Both the position numbers and the translations under genes were made by a program. Below are positions 44,010 to 54,369 of a stretch of DNA of 64,000 nt, in pieces. Numbering within the stretch: position 1 is the first letter of the stretch; each line of letters starts with the position of its first letter. A model generated the notes under the pieces. The model searched no databases. It was not told the origin of the DNA and worked only from the letters and a program-made list of their open reading frames with translations. The stretch spans positions 7,253,001 to 7,317,000 of the forward strand of contig NC_092579.1 in NCBI RefSeq assembly GCF_037975245.1. Direction: 5' to 3'. This DNA comes from Apostichopus japonicus. Lineage: Eukaryota > Echinodermata > Holothuroidea > Aspidochirotida > Stichopodidae.

Positions 44010-45315
44010 GTTTAACAGTTTTTTTCCCGTTATTCCTGACTAAAGTCGATTCCCAAATTTTGCTTTCACCGAGGGCCAGCTTTCCCCTGATCAGAAACAT
44101 GGAATTATTACTGTTATCCCCAAGACTCGTCTGTTTTTAAAAAAAAAAAACTTAGGCCTATCACCGTACTCAATACAGAATATACAATTGGTGCTAAAGC
44201 TCTTGCTAACCGGCCGTTTGAAACTGGTTTGCCATCTATCCTAGGTTAGAATCAAACTGGTTTTCTTAAAAGTAGGTTTATCAGGGAAAACCTTAGGTTT
44301 GACCTTGATCTTATTGACTACCGCTCATATCACAAGAAGGCTGGGCTATTTTTTTTTGATTGATTTTGAGAAAGCTTTCGACAAATAGACTGGCAATTTC
44401 TACGCAACTCCTTACAAGCTTTCACTTTCGGAAACAATTTCATTCAGTGGGTGAAAACATTTCATCACAACAGTTCCAACTGGGTTAACAATGATGGTTA
44501 TTCTTCTAGTAACTTTAGTTTAGAAAGAGGAGTGAGACAGGGATGTCCACTCAGCCCCTATCTTCTTTGTGGTCTGTGCGGAGATCTTTGCGCAGACCCT
44601 CCTCCATAACAATAGTGTTCTGGGTGTCATTATCTCCAATTGTGAGGTTAAACTTTTGCATTACGCTGACAATACCACTCTCTTTTTAGATAGAAATGCC
44701 GGTTCTCTTAGGGAAGCTGTATGTATTCTAGAGGTAGTTCATAATATCTCAGGTCGAAGGTTTACTACGATAAATCTACTATTTTCCCATTAGGCCCTCA
44801 TGTTGATAGTAAGCCCGCCTTAGGTCGACGACTTTGCAGTTACCTGGTCCCGTGACCCGGTCAACATGTTAGGAGTTTCTTTCACAACTAATCGCGAAGA
44901 CCTTTTCTCCTTTCATTTTCCGCCCAAGCTTCTCGCCTTAAGCAGGTGCTTAATTTGTGGTCCGCTAGGGACCCCACTGCCGTCTGCAAAACATCATCGT
45001 AAAGACTTTTGCCCTATCTCAACTTGTTTTCCCTTTTTTGGTTCTCCCAAACCCTCCCGATTACTTTATTCGTAACCTTATTAGTTTTCTTTACAGTTTA
45101 TTTGGGGAAATAAGCAGGAGAAAAGTAACCGTCGTACCTTTATAAACTCTATTAGTCGTGGGAGTTTGAATGATATTCACTTGAATTCCTACATTGCAGG
45201 TTTAAAATGTACTTCGATCCGTCGTTATACCAACAATAGGCCTGGTTACTGGAAATTATTTTTCGAAGTTCACTCGCCCGATTTAGTAAAAGCTTTCTAT
45301 ATAAATAAATAAATA

Positions 45316-45325
<10 letters not shown>
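44010..45325 (+). mobile_element. Decayed LINE fragment, L1/Tx1-like reverse transcriptase (copy 1)
   Basis: In order, across several frames: FTEGQLSPDQ; RPITVLNTEYTIGAKALANR; LIDFEKAFD then DWQFLRNSLQAFTFG; LERGVRQGCPLSPYL; HYADNTTLFLD; and a distal [20 protein letters not shown]. These are fingers, palm and later parts of a non-LTR reverse transcriptase resembling the L1/Tx1 group. Stops and frameshifts occur throughout, and the catalytic YADD-type box reads YADN. The 3' end has an ATAAATAAATAAATA tail. The 5' part is missing. A sister copy lies at 50120-51405. Confidence 0.75.
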
Positions 45326-45388
<63 letters not shown>

Positions 45389-45599
45389 ATACTAGTTGAG
45401 ACTAGTGGAACACTAGAAGTTGTAACTCGGAGTTTCACGCGTTATAGCGATCGTCAGACAACTGTTGTCTGACGATCGCTATAACGCGTGAAACTCCGAG
45501 TTACAACTACTAGTGTTCCACTAGTCTCAACTAGTATCAACATATATTCCGCTCTGTCCACTGGACATAGAGCACTCTGCCCCAAGATAGACGCCAACC

Positions 45600-45678
<79 letters not shown>

Positions 45679-45740
45679 TATATTTATTTATTTATTTATA
45701 TAGAAAGCTTTTACTAAATCGGGCGAGTGAACTTCGAAAA

Positions 45741-45743
<3 letters not shown>
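45257..45743. repeat. Large inverted repeat made of two opposed LINE 3' ends
   Basis: TTTTTCGAAGTTCACTCGCC at 45259 and its reverse complement ending at 45741 are the outer arms. Each includes the LINE 3' end and the ATAAATAAATA tail, followed by long TA runs. An inner 165-bp palindrome sits at the centre. The right side also holds 55 bp (45546-45600) containing CCAAGATAGACGCCAACCA, the reverse complement of the phrase beside the 15.5-kb palindromes. The sister unit at 51350-51600 lacks this structure. Confidence 0.8.
45381..45545. repeat. 165-bp near-perfect palindrome
   Basis: The arms are 82 bases around a single unpaired centre base (CAGACAACTGTTGTCTG), with one mismatch. The outer part of each arm (GTTGATACTAGTTGAGACTA..GGAACACTAG) is the same family as the 15.5-kb palindromes; the inner part (GTAACTCGGAGTTTCACGCG) is extra. 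Confidence 0.9.
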
Positions 45744-45778
<35 letters not shown>

Positions 45779-47408
45779 AAATATATATATATGGCACACA
45801 TTTTTGATCACACACCCATACATACGAACACACAGAGTGCGTTTTTACCCCCACTTCTAAAGAGGTCCACCCTATCTTATTGTGCCACCACATGGTACCC
45901 TCATATGGACCCTCAGGGGTTGTGAGATGGGAAGCAATTTTAGTAGCAAGTTTTCACACAATACTCGATAGAGTACAATAATATCTCATCCCCAGTACCC
46001 TTAGTGTGGGGACGAGATATATTTTTTTTATATTCACTAGTCAGAAAAAAAGAATATGGAATTGGCGAATGCTTCACAAAATATCAATTAGATTGACAAA
46101 ATATGATATATTAAGAAGTCAAGTTACTGACTGTTTTTGCAAAAGAAAGATGGAATTACAGATAAGACGCTAACCTGTATACTGCAGGACATAACATACA
46201 CTACAAGCCCACATTCACTATTTGAAATTATATGGTGAAGATTCGTACACTTCTTCCCTGAAAGTTGTGAGCAGGGTCCCACAATTACGAAAATGTTGCT
46301 GGTTACACGTTGACAAGTTGATTTACGATAAAATTTTACCACGAACTTGATATTGACACATGCGAATACTTTTTCTTGGGGGGGGGAGGGGGCGGGAGAA
46401 GTATTTTTAATTTCATTTATTGAATAATTTAACGGGTATCATCGGTAAAATTCCTCAACTGGTGTCTCTCAAATCTTACAGTCCTTATTAGTGCACACTC
46501 TATGCACCGTCCTTTAAGAAAAAGAGAGTGATTTAATTACATTCAAGATAGAAACAAAATATCCTACGCTCAGTCTCCTGCAGCAATGAGCAGGTTTGTC
46601 TTATTTATTTCCGTAGAGTTAAGTAATGTTTATCAACAAACAATCCTTTGTTATCTGGGTTCAAAATTGAAAGCAACGGCCCTTAATCAATTTTATCGAT
46701 ACAAAAAATATATATACAATGTAAATATGACCAACGGGTTATAGATAGACACCTTCATCTAACTCATGTGACACCTTGTCTATACAAAAGAAAAGTATGC
46801 TGTTCCTTATCCTGAATCCTTGCCAAGCCGTACCATTAGATAATGATCGCATCAATATCACAAGAATTGTTTACAATAAAATCAGCAGTTTCCCTCCGTT
46901 CTATCTGTCTTTTACATTGGTGTCTAAGTACTCGACCATGCATGTGAGCTGTAGTTTAAGAGGTGAGATCAAAACACTTGATAAGAAATATGCACCGATA
47001 ACAGATGTAAAATATTATCGAAATAGTACAAAGGTAGCACTTTTAACTTGAGTTTGTTACTGTGTTCAGTCACGGAGGCACCAAATATGTGACCAACAAG
47101 GTCGTCCAAATCAGAATAGAAGAAGTATGTATATATTTTAAAAAAAGATTACATTTTTAAATTTAAACTTTAACCAGGATGGTCCGAGAATGAGATAACT
47201 ATATACAAAGTCCTACTCACTGTTTTTAACTTTTAATCTTTGGTGGAGGCTCTTGTAACACCTATATAGTTTATCTTCGGTGGATGCACATGTTGTGTAG
47301 ATAAACCGGCATTTCTTGAAGGCGCAAGTGGTGTCGATTATTCTATATTCCGTGGAGGCGCACGCATGGTGTGAACATATATACGAGATAGACACGTTTA
47401 ATATCAGT
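45744..47408 (+). other. 5' flank of F5
   Basis: It starts with a TA run and a 200-bp piece (45790-45990) shared with 51597-51800. The common plus-copy flank follows from CCTTAGTGTGGGGACGAG. It lacks about 1 kb present before F2 and F4. An upstream in-frame ATG at 47316 would add 31 residues, but homology starts at 47409. Confidence 0.6.
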
Positions 47409-48770
47409 ATGGCTATCGGAACAGAAAGGAAGTGCCTCAGTGTTTTACTCGTCGTGATGACTGTAAATGCAATATTATTAACCTGGAGAATTCCTACCTT
47501 GAGAGTTGAACAATATCCGAAAAGAAAAGGCACCGCTAACTTTACCGTCTTTGAATTACGACCGTGGGATGCATATAGCAAAACACTGCAACATGTGCAA
47601 AATGAAAGTTCATGGAATCTTTCATATACTCAAAACAGAGTAGTTCCTGATCAAAAGGTAATAAATGATACTTTAATTGCCGCCGTGTTTTCTTGTAATC
47701 CCCATTGGGTTTCTCTCAGAGGATGGTTTCCGCGAACCTTCGAATGTCCGCATACATATAAAAGAATAACTTTTATTGCCGCAATAGCAAATGAAAGCGC
47801 TATAAAAGATGTAGATGTGGTAATCTTTGCTACTAGTGTAAACAGCTCTACATGGGAGAGAGCTATGGCTGTCCGCAAGCCTCATCAAGTGTGGGTTTAT
47901 AGCACTGACGAGAGCTCTAGAAACTCTCCACAGGTGAGAGATTCTATGGGAGGAGGGGGCAGGGGATCGGCACGCCCTTTGGGATTCAATGGATATAAAT
48001 TCAACATGTCATTTACTTACCATTCTAAGTCTGAAGTCGTAGCTCCGTTTGGGGAGTACATTCCATTCAAGGAGGGAATAATCATGAAAAAGGTCAATAT
48101 TACTTCGAAATCACAATCGAAGAAAATGGTCGCTTGGATAAGCAGTCACTGTAATCCAAATGCTTGGAACAGAACAACTTTTGTTCATGATCTTGCCAGA
48201 TTAATCCCAATTGATATGTACGGAGCTTGTGGTACAAAGGAACATTTACCTCGTGGCAGTAGTGCAACAGCATTGCTGCAAACATACAAATTTTATATTG
48301 CTTTCGAAAACAGTTGTTGCTCAGAATACATTACCGAGAAATTTTGGCAGGCTTTGGCTGATTTCGAGCTGGTGCCGATTGTGGTTGGAACTTCGAAAAC
48401 GGACTATGAGCGAGTCGCTCCACCGAATTCTTTTATTTTCGCTGACGATTTCGACTCTGTGAGAGATTTAGCAAGATATATTCGTAAAGTCGCTACCAAT
48501 ACAACTCTGTACAACCAATACCATCATTGGCGGCTGATGGGTAAAGCATTTCTTTACAAGAGTGTTCGCGTTTATCCATTTTCGTCGACCGAAGGAGCGT
48601 GCGCACTTTTAAATTTCCTGGAAGAGAATGCTTGGAAGGGGAACCATTCATTGAGCATGCGCTTTGACCCATTTGGATCGGAATGGTTAGGCAGTTGTGG
48701 CTTATGTGGTAAACATGATTGGATGACTGCCTATCATATTACAAGTAAATTACGTAACCCTCAACTTTGA
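47409..48770 (+). CDS. F5: GT10 alpha-1,3-fucosyltransferase-like, intact
   Basis: This 453-residue protein is collinear with F4. I start it at 47409 (MAIGTERKC), where F2, F4 and F6 also start; an in-frame ATG at 47316 extends the frame by 31 residues that lie in the untranslated flank of the others and would place extra residues before the anchor. It keeps TDESSRNSP (Glu168), FENSCCSEYITEKFWQAL at 299-316, PPNSFIFADDF and CGLC. Differences from F4 include CPHTYKRITFIAAIANESAI in place of CPDTDKRITFIKSIADASAI, and FATSVNSSTW in place of FAAGVNSSTW; the former makes F5 locally more like F1 and F3. It ends SKLRNPQL. It is followed by the same 3' flank and LINE debris as F4. Predicted role as for F4. 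Confidence 0.87.
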   Translation: MAIGTERKCLSVLLVVMTVNAILLTWRIPTLRVEQYPKRKGTANFTVFELRPWDAYSKTLQHVQNESSWNLSYTQNRVVPDQKVINDTLIAAVFSCNPHWVSLRGWFPRTFECPHTYKRITFIAAIANESAIKDVDVVIFATSVNSSTWERAMAVRKPHQVWVYSTDESSRNSPQVRDSMGGGGRGSARPLGFNGYKFNMSFTYHSKSEVVAPFGEYIPFKEGIIMKKVNITSKSQSKKMVAWISSHCNPNAWNRTTFVHDLARLIPIDMYGACGTKEHLPRGSSATALLQTYKFYIAFENSCCSEYITEKFWQALADFELVPIVVGTSKTDYERVAPPNSFIFADDFDSVRDLARYIRKVATNTTLYNQYHHWRLMGKAFLYKSVRVYPFSSTEGACALLNFLEENAWKGNHSLSMRFDPFGSEWLGSCGLCGKHDWMTAYHITSKLRNPQL

Positions 48771-49580
48771 ACCACTAGTTGTAATTATATCTCACTGTAT
48801 ATATAGTGGAAAGCCATCTGCTCAAAACAACAGACTAGACAGGTTAATTACTCATGCATCGCGTGGCGAAACTTAGTATGAACGATGGTGTACGTTCTTC
48901 GGGGCGGGGGGGGGGGGTGGGGGCAAGTTAATTTGATAAAGGGAAGCAGAGACGGGTGGAGGAAGTTTCGTTTATTGTCTCAAACGTCAGATTAGTTTAT
49001 TTCGTCAATTCTCTCTATATATATAACTTTAACATTTTCGTCCAGTAACGGATTTCGTATTACATTGTTGTAGAGGTGTTTTTAAATCAGATTACTGACA
49101 TTATTTATGTCATTATGTACAAGGATGCATACTTAATCTTTCGCTTAACATTATTCTATGCGTATAAATTAATTCTGATCAGTTATAGAATGACATTATA
49201 ATAACTACTCTTAGTCGTATATGTGTATTGTTATAAGAACAGTTGTGTATTACGCCAGTAGGAGTAGGAGGCTTGGGAGGAGGAGGGGGGCATATTCCGG
49301 AGCCGCGAGGGTCCCAAGCAGTGCCAGTGCACGTTGCGAACCAAGTGACAGTTTTAAGAGGATATATAAGAAGTGGGAACCGAATCTCACAGCGCTAGTG
49401 CAGTTTGCAATTACAGTGTACTCGCTATGCTTGCTTTAGTGACCCGAACGCCCAAAATAATTGTTACGCCATTGTATAAGAAATGACCTTTCAACTTCAA
49501 AACATCATAGATGAAAATGCTAAATAGTCTCGGACAGGGGTTGTCAATTAATTTCAGTGGATGGCCTGAACCAAGATATA
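48771..49580 (+). other. 3' flank of F5
   Basis: This is a near copy of 42204-43000 with small indels; the G run at 48902-48917 differs in length. No gene is called. Confidence 0.55.
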
Positions 49581-49716
49581 TATATATATCTATATCTATA
49601 TATATATCCTTTACATATATATATATATATATATATATATCCAATATATATCCAATATATATATATATATCCAATATATATATATATATATCCAATATAC
49701 ATATATATATCCAATC

Positions 49717-49889
49717 CATGGTTATTTCGCATATTGATTATTGTTACTCACTTTATTTTGGTATCAACCAACATTTATATGATCAACTCCAATCTGTTCA
49801 GCATTTTGCTGCAAGAATGATATATGGTAGAAGTAGATATGATAATGTGACTGATCTATTCCATTATCTTCATTGGCTTAAAATCAATC

Positions 49890-49893
<4 letters not shown>
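49717..49893 (+). mobile_element. LINE fragment, RT C-terminal segment (copy c)
   Basis: Same 60-codon piece as 43303 and 43691, with MVISHIDYC, then a frameshift, FAARMIYGRSRYDNVTDLFH and YLHWLKINH. Between 49580 and 49716 and after 49893 there are CCAATATA and TA repeats. Confidence 0.6.
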
Positions 49894-49963
<70 letters not shown>

Positions 49964-50119
49964 ATATATATATATACACCAAAAATATAATAATATATAT
50001 ATACACCAAAAACTGGCTGTTTTACTTCCAATCACTTACTTAATTTTTTTTTTATCTCACACGAGATCCAGACTTTCTCTAAATTCAGCATAGTTGTTTA
50101 ACAGTTTTTTTTTCCCCCC

Positions 50120-51401
50120 GTTATTCCTGACTAAAGTCGATTCCCAAATTTTGCTTTCACCGAGGGCCAGCTTTCCCCTGATCAGAAACATGGTATTATT
50201 ACTGTTATCCCAAAGACTCGTCTGTTTTTTTTTTTAAAAAAACTAAGGCCTTTCACCGTACTCAATACAGATTATACAATTGGTGCTAAAGCTCTTGCTA
50301 ACCGTTTGAAACTGGTTTGCCATCTATCCTAGGTTAGAATCAAACTGGTTTTCTTTAAAGTAGGTTTATCAGGGAAAACCTTAGGTTTAACCTTGATCTT
50401 ATTGACTACAGCTCATATCACAAGAAGGCTGTGCTAATTTTTTTGATTGATTTTGAGAAAGCTTTCGACAAAATAGACTGGCAATTTCTACGCAACTCCT
50501 TACAAGCTTTCACTTTCGGAAACAATTTCATTCAGTGGGTGAAAACATTTCATCACAACAGTTCCAACTGGGTTAACAATGATGGTTATTCTTCTAGTAA
50601 CTTTAATTTAGAAAGAGGAGTGAGACAGGGATGTCCACTCAGCCCCTATCTTCTTTCTGGTCTGTGCGGAGATCTTTGCGCAGACCCTCCTCCATAACAA
50701 TAGTGTTCTGGGTGTCATTATCTCCAATTGTGAGGTTAAACTTTTGCAGTACGCTGACAATACCACTCTCTTTTTAGATAGAAATGCCGGTTCTCTTAGG
50801 GAAGCTGTATGTATTCTAGAGGTAGTTCATAATATCTCAGGTCGAAGGTTAACTACGATAAATCTACTATTTTCCCATTAGGCCCTCATGTTGATAGTAA
50901 GCCCGCCTTCGGTCGACGACTTTGCAGTTACCTGGTCCCGTGACCCGGTCAACATGTTAGGAGTTTCTTTCACAACTAATCGCGAGGACCTTTTCTCCGT
51001 TCATCATTCCGCCCAAGCTTCTCGCCTTAAGCAGGTGCTTAATTTGTGGTCCGCTAGGGACCCCACTCCCGTCTGCAAAACATCATCGTAAAGACTTTTG
51101 CCCTATCTCAACTTGTTTTCCCTTTTTTGGTTCTCCCAAACCCTCCCGATCATTTTATTCGTAACCGTATTAGTTTTCTTTACAGTTTATTTGGGGAAAT
51201 AAGCAGGAGAAAAGTAACCGTCGTACCTTTATAAACTCTATTAGTCGTGGGAGTTTGAATGATAATCACTTGAATTCCTACATTGCAGGTTTAAAATGTA
51301 CTTGGATCCGTCGTTATACCAACAATAGGCCTGGTTACTGGAAATTATTTTTCGAAGTTCACTCGCCCGATTTAGTAAAAGCGTTCTATATAAATAAATA
51401 A

Positions 51402-51405
<4 letters not shown>
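50120..51405 (+). mobile_element. Decayed LINE fragment, L1/Tx1-like reverse transcriptase (copy 2)
   Basis: Sister of 44010-45325. Here LIDFEKAFDKIDWQFLRNSL through LERGVRQGCPLSPYLLSG is in one frame of 88 codons (50431-50697), whereas copy 1 has a one-base loss after EKAFD. The catalytic box again reads YADN, so the change predates the tandem duplication. The 3' end has an ATAAATAAATAAATA tail followed by a 200-bp TA/TATG run (51406-51595). Confidence 0.75.
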
Positions 51406-51470
<65 letters not shown>

Positions 51471-51522
51471 TGTATATATATATATGTATATGCATGTATA
51501 TATATATATGTATGTGTAAATG

Positions 51523-51571
<49 letters not shown>

Positions 51572-51595
51572 GTATATATATATAAAAATATATAT

Positions 51596-53326
51596 ATGGC
51601 TTACATTTTTGATCACACACTCATACATACGAACACACACACAGTGCGTTTTCACCCCCACTTCTAAAGAGGTCCACCCTATCTTATTGAGCCACCACAT
51701 GGTTCCCCCATATGGACCCTCAGGGGTTGTGACATGGGGAGCAATTTTAGTAGCAAGTTTTCAAACAATACTCGATAGAGTACAATAATATCTAATCCCC
51801 AGTACCCTTAGTGTGGGGACGAGATATATATTTTTTTATATTCACTAGTCAGAAAAAAGAATATGGAATTGGCGAATGCTTCACAAAATATCAATTAGAT
51901 TGACAAAATATGATATATTAAGAAGTCAAGTTACTGACCTGTTTTTACAAAAGAAAGATGGAATTACAGATAAGACGCTAACCTGTATACTGCAGGACAT
52001 AACAGTGTATAGTGACAGACTCTTCCAGATATGTCAGCTCTATATAAGACCTATACACTACAAGCCCACATTCACTATTTGAAATTATATGGTGAAGATT
52101 CGTACACTTCTTCCCTGAAAGTTGTGAGCAGGGTCCCACAATTACGAAAATGTTGCTGGTTACACGTTGACAAGTTGATTTACGATAAATTATACCACGA
52201 ACTTGATATTGACACATGCGAATAGGTTTTCTTGGGGGGGGGGGAGAAGTTTTTTACTTCATTTATTGAATAATTTAGCGGGTATCATCGGTAAAATTCC
52301 TCAATTGGTGTCTCTCAAATCTTACAGTCCTTATTAGCTTCTGCAAACTCTATGCACCGTCCTTTAAGACAAAGAGAGTGATTTAATTACATTCAAGATA
52401 GAAACAAAATATCCTACGCTCAGTCTCCTGCAGCAATGAGCAGGTTTGTCTTATATATTTTCGTAGGGTTAAGTAATGTTTATCGACAAACAACCCTTTG
52501 GAAAAATATTTGGCAATATTTCCCGCTATATTAATTAACTTATCTATAAGATATCTGTTATCTGGGTTCAAATTTGAAAGCAACGGCCCTTCATCAATTT
52601 TATCGATACAAAAAATATATACAATGTAAATATGACCAACGGGTTATAGATAGACTCCTTCATCTAACTCATGTGACACCTTGTCTATACAAAAGAAAAG
52701 TATGCTGTTCCTTATCCTGAATCCTTGCCAAACCGTACCATTAGATAATATGATCGCATCAATATCACAGTATTTTCACAATAAAATCAGCAGTTTCCCT
52801 CCGTTCTATCTGTCTTTTACATTGGTGTCTAACTACTCGATCATGCATGTGAGCTGTAGTTTAAGAGGTGAGATCAAACCACTTGATAAGAAATATGCAC
52901 CGATAACAGATGTAAAATATTATCGAAATAGTACAAAGTTAGCACTTTTAACTTGAGTTTGTTACTGTGTCCAGTCACGGAGGCACAAAATATGTGACGA
53001 ACAAGGCCGTCCAAATCAGAATAGAAGAAGTATGTATATATTTACAAAAAAAAGATTACATTTTTAAATTTAAACTTCAACCAGGGTGGCCCGAGAATGA
53101 GATAACTATATACAAAGTCCTACTTACTGTTTTTACCATTTAATCTTTGGTGGAGGCTCTTGTAACACCTATATAGCTTATCTTCGGTGGATGCACATAT
53201 TGCATGTGTATCTACACAATATATTCAAAACCGGCATTTCTTGAAGTCACAAGTGGTACGGTATCGATTATTCTATATTCCTTGGATGAGCACGCTTGGT
53301 GTGAACAGAAATAAGTAAATTTCAGT
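51596..53326 (+). other. 5' flank of F6
   Basis: Close to the F5 flank (45780-47408), including the same missing 1 kb relative to F2 and F4. No gene is recognised. Confidence 0.6.
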
Positions 53327-54369
53327 ATGGCTATCGGAACAGATAGGAAGTGCCTCAATGTTTTACTCGTCGTAATGACTGTCATTGCAATATTACTAAC
53401 CTGTGGAATTGGTACCTTGAGATTTGAACAATATCCGAAAAGAAAAGGCACCGCTAACTTTACCGTCTTTGAATTACGACCGTGGGATGCATATAGCAAA
53501 ACACTGCAACAAGTGCAAAATGAAAGTTCATGGAATCTTCCATATACTCAAAACAGAGTAGTTCCTGATCAAAGGGTAATCAATGATACTTTAATTGCCG
53601 CCGTATTTTCTTGTAATCCCTATTGGGCATCTCTCAAGGGATGGTTTCCGCGAACCTTCGAATGTCCGGATACAGATAAAAGAATAAAAGGAATAACTTT
53701 TATTAAATCCATAGCAGATGCAAGTGCTATCAAAGATGCAGATGTGGTCATCTTTGCTGCTGGTGTAAACAGCTCTACATGGGAGAGAGCTATGGCTGTC
53801 CGCAAGGCGCATCAAGTGTGGGTTTATAACACTGAGGAGAGCTCTAGAAACTCTCCACAGGTGAGAGAATCTATGGGAGCAGGGGGCAGGGGATCGGCAC
53901 GCCCTTTGGGATTCACTGGTAATAAATTCAACATGTCATTCACTTACTATTCTAAATCTGAAGTCGTGGCTCCGTTTGGGAGTACATTCCATTCAAGGAG
54001 GGAATAATCATGAAAAAGGTCAATATTACTTCGAAATCACAATCGAAGAAAATGGTCGCTTGGATAAGCAGTCACTGTAATCCAAACGCTTGGAACAGAA
54101 CAACTTTTGTCCATGATCTTGCCAGATTAATCCCAATTGATATGTACGGAGCTTGTGGTACAAAGGAACATTTACCTCGTGGCAGTAGTGCAACAGCATT
54201 GCTTCAAACATACAAATTTTATATTGCTTTCGAAAACAGTTGTTGCTCAGAATACATCACCGAGAAATTTTGGCAGGCTTTGGCTGATTTCGAGCTGGTG
54301 CCGATTGTGGTTTATTTCCAGTATTCTTTTACCGCCATTTTCTCCTTAACGTCCGCGAAATTTTGGTGA
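53327..54369 (+). pseudogene. F6: GT10 fucosyltransferase pseudogene, frameshifted and 3'-truncated
   Basis: It starts MAIGTDRKCLN and follows F4 closely (CPDTDKRI, IKSIADASAI, YNTEESSRNSP). A 9-bp in-frame insertion near 53688 gives KRIKGITF instead of KRITF. One G is lost at about 53980 within TTTGGGGAGTACATT, so the frame breaks after VAPFG and runs to a stop at 54007. The rest (KKVNITSKSQSKK onward) is readable from 54010. The 3' end is cut at VPIVV and continues with the same tail as F2 (YFQYSFTAIFSLTSAKFW), so it shares F2's junction and lacks PPNSFIFADDF and CGLC. The 5' flank is F5-like and the 3' part F2-like: a recombinant. A sequencing error at the G run could explain the frameshift but not the truncation. 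Confidence 0.8.

Noticed and set aside
47316..47408. N-terminal 31-residue extension of F5
   Set aside because: The upstream ATG is in untranslated flank in the sister copies, whose homologous proteins start at MAIG; the extension would put extra residues before the membrane anchor.
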